Origin: Nocardioides sp. REDSEA-S33_B3
Lineage (GTDB): Bacteria > Actinomycetota > Actinomycetes > Propionibacteriales > Nocardioidaceae
Assembly (NCBI GenBank): GCA_001627335.1
Contig: LUPK01000047.1
Coordinates: forward strand, 23,155 to 87,154
Direction: 5' to 3'
DNA length: 64,000 nucleotides
Shown: positions 28,394-36,609 of the stretch, one piece after another
Position numbering within the stretch: the first letter of the stretch is position 1
Layout: each line of letters starts with the position of its first letter
Position numbers and translations under genes: made by a program
The notes under the pieces: generated by a model
Database searches by the model: none
Seen by the model: only the letters and a program-made list of their open reading frames with translations
Told to the model about the DNA's origin: nothing

Positions 28394-28397
28394 GGCG

Positions 28398-29000
28398 TCA
28401 GCCGCGTCGGGTCTCCAGGATCCGGAACCCCTTGGCCGATGCGAGCCGCGTCGTCGGCCAGCCCTGCTCTCCGAGCCAGCGCTGCAGCGAGTCGGCGCCG
28501 AGGTTCTTGCCCACCACCATCACCGCGCGCCCGCCCGGAGCCAGCCGCGGGAGCCAGGTGAGCAGCAGGTCGTGCAGCGCCTGCTTGCCGACCCGGATGG
28601 GCGGGTTGGACCAGATCTCGTCGTACGTCGTCGTGGGATCGACCTGCTCGGGCAGCTCGGCCCGGTAGCGGTCGGCGACCCCGAGGGCCGCGGCGTTCTC
28701 CCGGGCCAGCAGCAGTGCCCGCTCGTTGACGTCGACGGCCGTCACGCGCACGGCCGGAGCGGCCACGGCGGCGGCGAGGCCGATCACGCCGTACCCACAG
28801 CCGAGGTCGAGCACGTGGCCCCGGCTCGGCGCCTCGGTCTCGCGGAAGAGCACCGCGGTGCCGACGTCGAGGCGCCCGCGCGCGAAGACGCCCGAGCCGG
28901 AGTCGAGGGTGAGGTCGACGCCCCACACCGAGGCCGTGACCGGCTCCCGCCGGAAGGCGACCGTCGGGTCGGCGGTGAAGTAGTGCTCGTCCTCGGTCAT
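28398..29000 (-). CDS. Class I SAM-dependent methyltransferase, RsmC-like
   Basis: 200 residues. SAM motif I is VLDLGCGYGVIGLAAA, and motif IV SNPPIRVGK is the N-P-P pattern of N2-guanine methyltransferases of the RsmC/RlmG group; DSGSGVFARGRLDVGTAVL is typical just upstream. The likely reaction is m2G formation in 16S or 23S rRNA, with 16S G1207 (RsmC) as the closest parallel. The ATG overlaps the truA stop (ATGA), so it is translationally coupled to another RNA-modification gene, which supports this role. Confidence 0.85.
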   Translation of the reverse strand: MTEDEHYFTADPTVAFRREPVTASVWGVDLTLDSGSGVFARGRLDVGTAVLFRETEAPSRGHVLDLGCGYGVIGLAAAVAAPAVRVTAVDVNERALLLARENAAALGVADRYRAELPEQVDPTTTYDEIWSNPPIRVGKQALHDLLLTWLPRLAPGGRAVMVVGKNLGADSLQRWLGEQGWPTTRLASAKGFRILETRRG

Positions 29001-29887
29001 CCCTCGCCCTCCTGCGTGGTGTCAGCGTCGGCCCCGTCCAGCGGCGGACGGCGGGCGCGGGTCTGCTCGGCCCGTGCGGCGAGCTCGTCGTCGTCGGGGT
29101 AGCCGACCTCCTCCAGGGTCAGCCCGTGCGCGTGCGCCACGGTGACCTCCGGCGACCGGCTGGTGGCCCCGAGCACCTCGGCCGGCCAGGTCACCTCGCG
29201 ACGCCCCTCCCCCACGGCCAGCAGGCAGCCGACGAGCGCGCGCACCATCGAGTGGCAGAACGCGTCGGCGCGCACCGTCGCCTCCAGCACGCCGTCGTCG
29301 CGGCGCACCCAGGTGAGGTCGAGCAGGGTGCGGACCGTGGTAGCACCCTCGCGCTGCTTGCAGAACGCGGCGAAGTCGTGCAGCCCCACCAGCGGCCCCG
29401 AGGCCGCCTGCAGCGCCTCCAGCGACAGCGGCCGCCGCCACGCCAGCACGTGCGACCGGGTCAGCGGGTCGACCGAGGCCGGGCGGTCGGCCACCCGGTA
29501 GACGTAGCGGCGCCACGTCGCGGAGAAGCGGGCGTCGAAGCCCTCCGGCGCCTCACGCACCGAGCGGACGACCACGTCGTCGGGCAGGATGCCGCCGAGC
29601 CGTCGGACCAGCGCGTCCAGCGGCGGCTCGGGCGAGCGCCCCGCGGACGCGACGAGCTCCTCAGCAGTGGTGTCGACGTGGAGCACCTGACCACGGGCGT
29701 GGACGCCGGTGTCGGTGCGCCCCGCGCAGACGACCGGCACGCGCAGCAGCGTCCCGTCGGCCTCACGCCGCCTCAGCGCCACCGCGAGCGCCTGCTCCAC
29801 CTCGCCCTGCACCGTGCGCAGGCCCGGCTGGGCGGCCCAGCCGTGGAAGCCGCCGCCGTCGTAGGCGAGGTCGATCCGCAGGCGCAC
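28997..29887 (-). CDS. truA: tRNA pseudouridine(38-40) synthase
   Basis: Isomerises U38-U40 in the tRNA anticodon stem-loop. 296 residues from the GTG at 29887, which has GAGGA 7 nt upstream; an ATG at 29938 would add 17 residues. The catalytic Asp59 is in AGRTDTGVHA; other motifs are RLRIDLAYDGGGFHGW at the start, FDARFSATWRRYVYRV, and FCHSMVRALVG near the C-terminus. In many actinobacteria truA follows rplQ directly; here the PfkB/GntR genes lie between, so it is separated from the ribosomal operon. Confidence 0.95.
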   Translation of the reverse strand: MRLRIDLAYDGGGFHGWAAQPGLRTVQGEVEQALAVALRRREADGTLLRVPVVCAGRTDTGVHARGQVLHVDTTAEELVASAGRSPEPPLDALVRRLGGILPDDVVVRSVREAPEGFDARFSATWRRYVYRVADRPASVDPLTRSHVLAWRRPLSLEALQAASGPLVGLHDFAAFCKQREGATTVRTLLDLTWVRRDDGVLEATVRADAFCHSMVRALVGCLLAVGEGRREVTWPAEVLGATSRSPEVTVAHAHGLTLEEVGYPDDDELAARAEQTRARRPPLDGADADTTQEGEG

Positions 29888-29961
29888 GGAGCCATCCTCG
29901 CGCAGGCCGTCCCCCTCCGGCACATCGAGCCGGCACATCGAGCCGTCGGGTCGAGGGGTCC

Positions 29962-30858
29962 TCAGAGCTCGGTGCGGTACGGCGGGTCGGCCCCCGGCCG
30001 CGACACCGTCACCGCCGCGGCCCGCGCGGCGTGCGCCAGCAGGTCCTCGACGACCTCGTCGGTGAGCACCGGCAGACGGCCCCCGAGCAGCCCGTGGGTC
30101 CACAGCCCGTCGACCAGCGCCGCGGCGAAGGTGTCGCCCGCGCCGATCGTGTCGGCCACCGTGACCGGTCGCGACCCGACGTCGACGCGCCGATCGGCCT
30201 CGACCCAGCTCGCGCCCTCCCCACCGCGCGTGACGACGACCGCGCGCGGGCCGAGCCCGGCGAGCCGCCGGGCCGCGGCCTCGACCGGCAGGTCCGGCCA
30301 CAGGGTCTCGAGGTCCTCGTCGCTCACCTTCACGACGTCGGACAGTGCGATGAGGGCCTCCACGGTCGCGACCACGTCGGCGCCGGTACCGGTGATCGAC
30401 GGCCGGGCGTTGACGTCGTAGGTGATCGTGGCGGCCCCCCGCACCCGGTCGACGAGGGACCGCACGTCCGCCGCGCCCGGGGCCAGCACCGCGCCCAGCG
30501 AGCACACGTGGACCGCCATCGGCGCCGGCTGCACCGGCACCTCCCCGAGCTGCCAGTCCACGTCGAACTCGTACGACGCCGCGCCGTCCGACCCGATCGT
30601 GGCCACGGCCGAGGACGTCCGTCCCACCACATGCGGGTCCGACGCCAGGTCGACCCCGGCCGTGGACAGGTGGTCGGCCAGCACAGCGCCGTACTCGTCC
30701 TCGGCGAAGGCGGTCGCGAACCGCACCGGCCGGCCCAGCCGGGCCAGCGCCACGGCCACGTTGGCGGCGCTCCCGCCCGCACGCTCGCTCACCGAGCCGT
30801 CGCCCGCGTGCACCACGTCGACCAGCGCCTCGCCCACCACCAGCACGTCCGGTTCCAT
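29962..30858 (-). CDS. PfkB-family carbohydrate kinase (fructokinase-like)
   Basis: 298 residues. N-terminal VVGEALVDVVHAGDGSVSERAGGSAANVAVALARLG is the PfkB substrate-binding signature. The second signature ADTIGAGDTFAAALVDGL has the anion hole GAGD with the catalytic Asp. It probably phosphorylates a sugar such as fructose; the exact sugar is not fixed by sequence. It is divergent from a short GntR regulator whose start is 35 bp away, so that regulator may control it. A TAGACA box lies 7 nt before the ATG. Confidence 0.9.
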   Translation of the reverse strand: MEPDVLVVGEALVDVVHAGDGSVSERAGGSAANVAVALARLGRPVRFATAFAEDEYGAVLADHLSTAGVDLASDPHVVGRTSSAVATIGSDGAASYEFDVDWQLGEVPVQPAPMAVHVCSLGAVLAPGAADVRSLVDRVRGAATITYDVNARPSITGTGADVVATVEALIALSDVVKVSDEDLETLWPDLPVEAAARRLAGLGPRAVVVTRGGEGASWVEADRRVDVGSRPVTVADTIGAGDTFAAALVDGLWTHGLLGGRLPVLTDEVVEDLLAHAARAAAVTVSRPGADPPYRTEL

Positions 30859-30865
30859 GCCCCGC

Positions 30866-30887
30866 TGTCTAGCACGATGCCTACCCT
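30866..30887. promoter_or_regulatory. Divergent leaderless promoters of the PfkB kinase and gntR-like genes
   Basis: Minus strand TAGACA (30871-30866) is 7 nt before the kinase ATG at 30858. Plus strand TACCCT (30882-30887) is 6 nt before the GTG at 30894. The whole divergent region is only 35 bp, so any operator must overlap the promoters. Confidence 0.45.
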
Positions 30888-30893
30888 GGGGCC

Positions 30894-31253
30894 GTGAGCG
30901 TCCTGCCCCTCGACCCGTCCTCGTCCGAGCCGCCCTTCGAGCAGCTGCGCCGCCAGGTCGCCACCCGCGCCGCGAGCGGCGACCTCGCCCCGGGCACCCG
31001 GCTCCCGACCGTCCGGGGCCTCGCGGCGGAGCTCGGGCTCTCGGCCGGCACCGTCGCCCGCGCCTACAAGGAGCTCGAGGCCGACGGCGTGGTCGTCACC
31101 GAGGGACGACGCGGCACCTTCGTCCGCAGCGGTGCGGCGGCGGGGACCGGCGCGGCCCACGCCGCCGCCACGTCGTACGCCGCCGAAGCCCGCCGCCTGG
31201 GCCTGGGCCTGGACGAGGCGACCCGGTTGCTCGCCGACGCCTGGTCGCGCTGA
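30894..31253 (+). CDS. GntR-family transcriptional regulator, short YtrA-like type
   Basis: 119 residues, GTG start. The winged helix-turn-helix at about residues 18-80 (PFEQLRRQVATRAASGDLAPGT; LPTVRGLAAELGLSAGTVARAYKELEADGVV; EGRRGTFV) is classic GntR. The C-terminal part is only about 40 helical residues, as in the YtrA subfamily, which dimerises but lacks a large ligand domain. These often repress ABC transporter operons; here the divergent kinase gene is the obvious candidate target. Confidence 0.88.
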   Translation: MSVLPLDPSSSEPPFEQLRRQVATRAASGDLAPGTRLPTVRGLAAELGLSAGTVARAYKELEADGVVVTEGRRGTFVRSGAAAGTGAAHAAATSYAAEARRLGLGLDEATRLLADAWSR

Positions 31254-31320
31254 CCGGGCGCAGACGCAGTCGTGCCCCTGAGCGGGGCTCGACCCGCCCT
31301 GCCCGCCCGGAGACGACGAA

Positions 31321-31348
31321 CGCCCCACCCGCTGCTGCGGGTGGGGCG
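31321..31348. terminator. Terminator between gntR-like gene and rplQ
   Basis: 12-bp perfect stem (31321-31332 with 31337-31348), 4-nt loop, 21 nt from the rplQ stop and downstream of the convergent gntR-like gene. It ends the infA-to-rplQ operon. Confidence 0.75.
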
Positions 31349-31368
31349 AACGTACGACGCGGCGTGGC

Positions 31369-31935
31369 TCAGGCCTTGTCGGACTCCTTGTCGGACTCCT
31401 TGTCGGACTCCTCGGCCGGCTCCTCGGTCACCTCGGCCTCGGGGGCCTCGGTCTCCTCAGCAGCCTCGGGGGCCTCGGTCTCCTCGACCTCGGTCTCCTC
31501 CACGGTCTCCTCGGCGACAGGCTCCTCCGCCGGGGCGGCGGGAGCGGCCGGGGCGGCCTTGGGCGCCTTCGGCGAGTAGGCCTCGGTCACCAGCTCGATG
31601 ACCGCCATGGGGGCGTTGTCGCCCTTGCGGGGGCCGATCTTGGTGATCCGGGTGTAGCCACCGGGACGCTCGGAGAAGGTCGGGGCGATCTCGGTGAACA
31701 GGACGTGCACGACACCCTTGTCGCGGATGGTCTTGAGGACCTCGCGGCGGTTGTGCAGGTCACCCTTCTTGGCCTTGGTGATCAGCTTCTCCGCCAGCGG
31801 GCGCAGCGCACGGGCGCGCGACTCGGTGGTGGTGATGCGACCGTTCTCGAACAGGGCGGTTGCCAGGTTCGACAGGATCAGGCGCTGGTGCGAGGGGCTG
31901 CCGCCGAGGCGGGGACCCTTGGTGGGCTTGGGCAT
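31369..31935 (-). CDS. rplQ: 50S ribosomal protein L17 with acidic C-terminal tail
   Basis: 188 residues. The L17 core is residues 1-120 ([61 protein letters not shown]). The remaining 68 residues are an Ala/Pro then Glu/Thr-rich acidic tail ending in three SDKE-type units encoded by exact 12-bp direct repeats. The tail is a common but length-variable actinobacterial feature. It is separated from rpoA by 165 nt containing the structured RNA copy B. Confidence 0.96.
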   Translation of the reverse strand: MPKPTKGPRLGGSPSHQRLILSNLATALFENGRITTTESRARALRPLAEKLITKAKKGDLHNRREVLKTIRDKGVVHVLFTEIAPTFSERPGGYTRITKIGPRKGDNAPMAVIELVTEAYSPKAPKAAPAAPAAPAEEPVAEETVEETEVEETEAPEAAEETEAPEAEVTEEPAEESDKESDKESDKA

Positions 31936-31994
31936 GTCTCTCTCGATTCTCCCCGGCCGTATCAGGTACCGGAGTAGATGTTTCTATTCATGGC

Positions 31995-32103
31995 TGATCG
32001 TGCAGATGGTGCGTGCCTCGCGAGGCGGAGGGAGGGAAGGCGCCCCGTTTTTGGGCGTCGACCGACCGACAACGACGCGAGGTGCGTGCCAGCTGTGCGA
32101 TCA
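31995..32103 (-). ncRNA. Structured RNA element, copy B (rpoA-rplQ intergenic)
   Basis: Begins in the rpoA stop codon. The outer stem pairs TGATCG (32103-32098) with CGATCA (32000-31995), extended by CAG/CTG and TGG/CCA. P2 pairs CCTCGCG (32082-32076) with CGCGAGG (32022-32016), and P3 pairs CGCCC (32057-32053) with GGGCG (32045-32041) around a 7-nt loop. 18 nt lie on each side between P2 and P3, exactly as in copy A. Shared blocks are GCACCT, CGTTGTCG, GTCGACG, CGCCTTCCCTCC and AGGCAC. P2 and P3 differ from copy A by compensatory changes, which supports an RNA-level function. Confidence 0.7.
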
Positions 32104-33117
32104 GTACTGCTCGTCCTCGACGAAGGCATCATCGTCGTCGTCGGAGTACGCCGCGAGGGCGGCGTGCGGGTCGAAGCCCGGGGCGCTGTCCTTGAGGGAC
32201 AGACCCATCTCGACCAGCTTGGCCTTGACCTCGTCGATCGACTTCGCACCGAAGTTGCGGATGTCGAGCAGGTCCTGCTCCGAGCGACCGATGAGCTCAC
32301 CCACGGTGTGGATGCCCTCGCGCTTGAGGCAGTTGTAGGACCGGACGGTCAGCTGCAGGTCCTCGACCGGGAGGGCGAGGTCGGCGGCGAGCTGCTCGTC
32401 GACCGGCGAGGGGCCGATGTCGATGCCCTCGGCCTCGACGTTGAGCTCACGGGCGAGGCCGAAGAGCTCGACGAGGGTCTTGCCCGCCGAGGCGAGCGCG
32501 TCGCGGGGACGGATCGAGGGCTTGGTCTCGACGTCGATGACCAGCTTGTCGAAGTCGGTGCGCTGCTCGACTCGGGTGGCCTCGACCTTGTAGGTCACCT
32601 TCAGCACGGGGCTGTAGATCGAGTCGACCGGCATCCGGCCGATCTCGTTGTCGGCGCCCTTGTTCTGGACCGCCGAGACGTAGCCGCGGCCGCGCTCGAC
32701 GACCAGCTCCATCTCCAGCTTGCCCTTGTCGGACAGGGTGGCGATCTTCAGGTCGGGGTTGTGCACCTCGACACCGGCCGGGGGCGCGATGTCGGCGGCG
32801 GTGACGTCACCGGCACCGGACTTGCGCAGGTACATCGTGACGGGCTCGTCGTGCTCGGAGGAGACGACGAGGGCCTTGAGGTTGAGGATGACCTCGGTGA
32901 CGTCCTCCTTGACGCCCTCCACGGTGGAGAACTCGTGCAGGACGTTGTCGATCTTGATGCTCGTGACCGAGGCACCGGGGATCGAGGACAGCAGGGTGCG
33001 GCGGAGCGAGTTGCCGAGGGTGTAGCCGAAGCCGGGCTCCAGAGGCTCGATGACGAACCGCGAGCGGTACTCGTCGACGGTCTCTTCCGACAGGGTGGGG
33101 CGCTGTGCGATGAGCAC
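32101..33117 (-). CDS. rpoA: DNA-directed RNA polymerase subunit alpha
   Basis: 338 residues, GTG start. The N-terminal dimerisation/assembly domain covers residues 1-230 ([50 protein letters not shown]). The C-terminal domain at about 255-320 ([35 protein letters not shown]) contacts UP-elements and activators. An acidic tail rich in Asp ends the protein. It is followed by RNA element B and then rplQ, and preceded by a strong hairpin after rpsD. Confidence 0.98.
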   Translation of the reverse strand: MLIAQRPTLSEETVDEYRSRFVIEPLEPGFGYTLGNSLRRTLLSSIPGASVTSIKIDNVLHEFSTVEGVKEDVTEVILNLKALVVSSEHDEPVTMYLRKSGAGDVTAADIAPPAGVEVHNPDLKIATLSDKGKLEMELVVERGRGYVSAVQNKGADNEIGRMPVDSIYSPVLKVTYKVEATRVEQRTDFDKLVIDVETKPSIRPRDALASAGKTLVELFGLARELNVEAEGIDIGPSPVDEQLAADLALPVEDLQLTVRSYNCLKREGIHTVGELIGRSEQDLLDIRNFGAKSIDEVKAKLVEMGLSLKDSAPGFDPHAALAAYSDDDDDAFVEDEQY

Positions 33118-33203
33118 TTGTTCTTTCCTTTCCGGGCTCGACCGCTATTTGACGGGCCCGAACTGCGAGGTGGAAGGAAGGTGGAGCGGGTGGCAGTGCT
33201 GAC

Positions 33204-33235
33204 GGTGCCGCCCCGGCCTGGACCGGGGCGGCACC
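33204..33235 (-). terminator. Hairpin between rpsD and rpoA
   Basis: 13-bp perfect GC-rich stem (33204-33216 with 33223-33235), 6-nt loop, 7 nt after the rpsD stop and 86 nt before the rpoA GTG. No T-tract. It may attenuate transcription or stabilise the upstream mRNA 3' end so that rpoA is set apart from S4. Confidence 0.55.
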
Positions 33236-33242
33236 GACGAGG

Positions 33243-33851
33243 TCACTTCTTGGAGTAGAACTCCACGATCAGCTGCTCCTGGACCGGGATGTCGATCTGA
33301 GCACGGATCGGGAGCGAGTGCACGAGGACGCGCATGCGGTTCGGCAGGACCTGCAGCCAGGCCGGGACGACGCGCTCGCCGTGGGTCTCGCGAGCCACGA
33401 TGAACGGGGTCATCTCCAGGGACTTCTCGCGCACGTCGATGATGTCGTGCGCGGAGACCTGGTACGACGGGATGTCGACCTTGTGACCGTTGACCAGGAA
33501 GTGGCCGTGGACCACGAGCTGGCGGGCCTGGCGGCGCGTGCGGGCGAAGCCGGCGCGGTAGACCACGTTGTCGAGGCGGCACTCCAGCATCTGCAGCAGG
33601 TTGTCACCCGTCTTGCCGCTGCGGCGCGAGGCCTCGACGTAGTAGTTGTGGAACTGCTTCTCCATCACGCCGTAGGTGAAGCGGGCCTTCTGCTTCTCCT
33701 GCAGCTGAGCGCGGTACTCGCTCTCCTTCACGCGCGCACGGCCGTGCTGGCCGGGCGCGTAGGGACGACGCTCGAACGCGGCGTCGCCACCGACGAGGTC
33801 CACGCCGAGGCGGCGGGACTTGCGGGTCATGGGGCCGGTGTAACGGGCCAT
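33243..33851 (-). CDS. rpsD: 30S ribosomal protein S4
   Basis: Primary 16S rRNA binder that nucleates body assembly. 202 residues, ATG 33851. N-terminal region MARYTGPMTRKSRRLGVDL without the CxxC zinc motif, i.e. the Cys-minus form. The S4 RNA-binding domain at about 92-155 contains CRLDNVVYRAGFARTRRQARQLVVHGHFLVNG. In many bacteria S4 is also the translational repressor of its operon. Confidence 0.97.
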   Translation of the reverse strand: MARYTGPMTRKSRRLGVDLVGGDAAFERRPYAPGQHGRARVKESEYRAQLQEKQKARFTYGVMEKQFHNYYVEASRRSGKTGDNLLQMLECRLDNVVYRAGFARTRRQARQLVVHGHFLVNGHKVDIPSYQVSAHDIIDVREKSLEMTPFIVARETHGERVVPAWLQVLPNRMRVLVHSLPIRAQIDIPVQEQLIVEFYSKK

Positions 33852-33883
33852 CTCTCAAGTTCTCCTGTTCGCTTCAGGCGTGG

Positions 33884-34291
33884 TCAGACGCGGCGGCGCT
33901 TGGGCGGGCGGCAGCCGTTGTGGGGCGTGGGCGTGACGTCCTGGATGGTGCCGACCTCGAGGCCGATCGCACCCAGGGACCGGATCGCCGTCTCGCGGCC
34001 CGAACCGGGGCCCTTGACGAAGACGTCGATCTTCTTCATGCCGTGCTCCATCGCGCGGCGACCAGCGGCCTCGGCGGCCATCTGCGCGGCGAACGGGGTG
34101 GACTTGCGGGAGCCCTTGAAGCCGACGGTGCCGGCGGACGCCCACGAGATCACCGCACCGGTCGGGTCGGTGATCGTGACGATGGTGTTGTTGAACGTGC
34201 TCTTGATGTGGGCCTCGCCCTGGGCGACGTTCTTCTTCTCCTTGCGGCGCACCTTCTTGGCGCCGGCCGCGGTGCGGCTCTTGGGAGGCAT
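33884..34291 (-). CDS. rpsK: 30S ribosomal protein S11
   Basis: Platform protein at the mRNA exit region. 135 residues. Motifs are [25 protein letters not shown] and the conserved C-terminal [19 protein letters not shown] basic N-terminal extension ([14 protein letters not shown]) is usual in actinobacteria. Lies between rpsM (68 nt) and rpsD (32 nt). Confidence 0.98.
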   Translation of the reverse strand: MPPKSRTAAGAKKVRRKEKKNVAQGEAHIKSTFNNTIVTITDPTGAVISWASAGTVGFKGSRKSTPFAAQMAAEAAGRRAMEHGMKKIDVFVKGPGSGRETAIRSLGAIGLEVGTIQDVTPTPHNGCRPPKRRRV

Positions 34292-34359
34292 GCAACTACT
34301 CCTGAGGTGGTCTGGTCTGGAAGCTCGTGGGAGACGAGGACGCGCGCGTCAGCGCAGCG

Positions 34360-34734
34360 TCACTTCGCCTTCTTCTTGCCGGCAACCGTGCGCTTGGGGC
34401 CCTTGCGGGTACGCGCGTTGGTCTTGGTCCGCTGGCCGCGCACGGGCAGACCCATGCGGTGGCGGCGGCCCTGGTAGCTGCCGATCTCGATCTTGCGACG
34501 GATGTCGGCCTGGACCTCACGACGGAGGTCACCCTCGATCTTGTAGGAGGCCTCGATCGCGTCGCGGAGCTTGACCAGCTCCTCGTCGCCGAGCTCGTGA
34601 ACCCGCAGGTCGGGGCTCACGCCGGTCTCGGCGAGCAGCTTCTGGGCGGTGGTACGGCCGATGCCGTAGATGTAGGTGAGTGCGACCTCGATGCGCTTGT
34701 CGCGCGGAAGGTCGACACCGACGAGGCGTGCCAT
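34360..34734 (-). CDS. rpsM: 30S ribosomal protein S13
   Basis: Head protein contacting the P-site tRNA and bridging to L5. 124 residues. N-terminal [26 protein letters not shown] with the helix-hairpin-helix-like region, then [24 protein letters not shown] and a basic tail that reaches tRNA. Separated by 188 nt from rpmJ; that gap has only short dyads and no gene. Confidence 0.98.
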   Translation of the reverse strand: MARLVGVDLPRDKRIEVALTYIYGIGRTTAQKLLAETGVSPDLRVHELGDEELVKLRDAIEASYKIEGDLRREVQADIRRKIEIGSYQGRRHRMGLPVRGQRTKTNARTRKGPKRTVAGKKKAK

Positions 34735-34922
34735 GTCGATGGCCTTTCAGTGGTTCGCAGCGGTGTCGGTCGTGTCGCGCCCGGTGTCTCATGCCGGCTC
34801 CGGCCGTCTGCTCCGGAGGTGGTTCGCCGCGCCCGATCTCTCGGGGGGAGCGGCTAAGCGATCACGTTGTGTAGGTGTTCAGTTGTGGTGCGGCTCGGGT
34901 GAGCCCGCGCGATGGCGGGGTC

Positions 34923-35036
34923 TCAGCCCTGGCGCTGCTTGTGCCGCGGGTTGCTGCAGATCACCATGACGCGGCCGTGGCGACGGATCACCTGGCACTT
35001 GTCGCAGATCTTCTTGACGCTGGGCTTGACCTTCAT
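34923..35036 (-). CDS. rpmJ: 50S ribosomal protein L36
   Basis: 37 residues, from ATG 35036 to the TGA at 34925-34923. The protein starts [20 protein letters not shown] and ends NPRHKQRQG, with the C-x2-C...C...H zinc ligands intact, so this is the zinc-binding (C+) form. AAAGGG lies before the start. Follows infA after 22 nt. Confidence 0.95.
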   Translation of the reverse strand: MKVKPSVKKICDKCQVIRRHGRVMVICSNPRHKQRQG

Positions 35037-35058
35037 GTGAGGCCCTTTCGTATCCGGC

Positions 35059-35280
35059 TTACTTGTACCGGTAGACGATCCGACCCCGGGTGAGGTCGTA
35101 CGGCGAGAGCTCCACCACCACGCGGTCCTCGGGGAGGATCCGGATGTAGTGCTGGCGCATCTTGCCGCTGATGTGGGCGAGAACCTTGTGCCCGTTGCTC
35201 AGCTCGACGCGGAACATGGCATTCGGCAGGGCCTCGATGACGGTGCCCTCGATCTCGATCACGCCTTCTTTCTTCGGCAT
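35059..35280 (-). CDS. infA: Translation initiation factor IF-1
   Basis: Binds the 30S A site during initiation. 73 residues from ATG 35280 ([20 protein letters not shown]), an OB-fold ending in [16 protein letters not shown] three codons upstream (35289) is the alternative start, but the GGAGG between them and the 73-residue family length favour 35280; the spacing of GGAGG to that ATG is unusually short (2 nt). First gene of the infA-rpmJ-rpsM-rpsK-rpsD-rpoA-rplQ block. Confidence 0.95.
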   Translation of the reverse strand: MPKKEGVIEIEGTVIEALPNAMFRVELSNGHKVLAHISGKMRQHYIRILPEDRVVVELSPYDLTRGRIVYRYK

Positions 35281-35522
35281 GTCCTCCACAATCCGTGTTT
35301 GGTCGGTCTACCTTGGACAGCACCGCTCGACGGGTGTCGGGCGGGTGGCCCGGGAACCTCCCCGACCGGTCAGACCGGTGCGAGGTGGACCTCGTGCAGT
35401 CGTCCGGGAGCCTCACCCGCACGCACGTGGCAGTGCTCCGGGAAGGAGCTCCACCAGGTGGTCCGGGCAGCCGCGAGGCGCCACGAGACAGACCCACGTT
35501 GGGCCGACAGGCGAGTCTAGCC

Positions 35523-36590
35523 TCATCGTCCGGCCAGAACCCAATCGGCCGCGAGCCGGAGGGTGGCCTCCCGGGTGGGCGCACTGCGCGGGTCGGTGCC
35601 GGCGTACGCCCCCGCGACCGGGTGCAGCATCACCTCGTCGACGTCGTACGACGCCGCCAACCCCGCCAGGGCGCTGGCCGCCTGCCCGGGGTCGCCCACA
35701 ACCCAGCGGGCCGCCATCTTGTCGACCAGCTCGCGGTGCTGCGCGGGCAGCTCCACGGCCTCGGCCTCCTCGACCAGCAGCTGCGGCGCCAGTGGCTGGC
35801 CGGTCCGCAGCGCGAGCATCATCAGCTGGTTGGGCAGCGCCAGGCGGCGCGCCTCCTCCTCGGTGTCGGCCACCACGGCGTTGACGGTGAGGAAGGTGCG
35901 CGGGGCGTCGAGGTGCTCGGAGGGGCGGAACTCGCGGCGGTAGGTCTCCAGGGCCTCGGCGGTCCCCTGACCGGAGAAGTGGTGCGCGAAGACGTAGGGC
36001 AGGCCCTTGGCCGCGGCCAGCCGGGCGGAGTAGTCCGAGGAGCCGAGGAGCCACACGTCGGCGGCCGACGCGGCGCCCGGGGTCGCCTTCAGCGGCTGGG
36101 TGCGGCCGGCCACCGAGACCGACACCCCGGCCGGCGACATCATCGCCAGCACGTCGTCGACGTACTGGGGGAAGTGGGACACCGCGTCGTCGGAGACCCC
36201 TCCCCCGCCGTGCCGCAGCGCGTAGGAGGTGATCGGGTCGGTGCCCGGTGCCCGACCGATGCCGAGGTCGACCCGGCCCGGGAAGGCTGCCTCCAGCAGG
36301 GCCACCTGCTCGGCGACCACCAACGGTGCGTGGTTGGGCAGCATCACCCCGCCCGACCCGACCCGGATCCGCGAGGTCGCCGAGGCGATCAGCCCCATCA
36401 GCACCGGCGGGTTGGTCGCCGCCACGGCCGGCATGTTGTGGTGCTCGGCCACCCAGTAGCGGCGGTAGCCGGCCCCGTCGGCGACCCGTGCCAGCGAGAG
36501 GCTGGCGGCGAGGGCGTCGGCGGTCGACTGGTCGGTGCGGACCGGGACGAGGTCCAGGACGGACAGGCTGGGGGTGCTCACCCCCGGCAC
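35523..36590 (-). CDS. LLM-class flavin-dependent oxidoreductase (luciferase-like)
   Basis: 355 residues of a bacterial-luciferase-like TIM barrel using FMN/F420-type cofactors. Motifs are YWVAEHHNMPAVAATNPPVLMGLIA, RIRVGSGGVMLPNHAPLVVAEQVALLEAAFPGRVDLGIGRAPG and LLGSSDYSARLAAAKGLPYVFAHHF. This arrangement fits the YhbW-like MsnO8 subgroup with unknown substrate. GTG 36590 as start, or GTG 36581 (STPSLSVLDLVPV), which looks more native. It follows the TerC gene by 19 nt, so the riboswitch may control both. Confidence 0.87.
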   Translation of the reverse strand: MPGVSTPSLSVLDLVPVRTDQSTADALAASLSLARVADGAGYRRYWVAEHHNMPAVAATNPPVLMGLIASATSRIRVGSGGVMLPNHAPLVVAEQVALLEAAFPGRVDLGIGRAPGTDPITSYALRHGGGGVSDDAVSHFPQYVDDVLAMMSPAGVSVSVAGRTQPLKATPGAASAADVWLLGSSDYSARLAAAKGLPYVFAHHFSGQGTAEALETYRREFRPSEHLDAPRTFLTVNAVVADTEEEARRLALPNQLMMLALRTGQPLAPQLLVEEAEAVELPAQHRELVDKMAARWVVGDPGQAASALAGLAASYDVDEVMLHPVAGAYAGTDPRSAPTREATLRLAADWVLAGR

Positions 36591-36609
36591 AGCGGCGTCG
36601 CGCCGAGGA

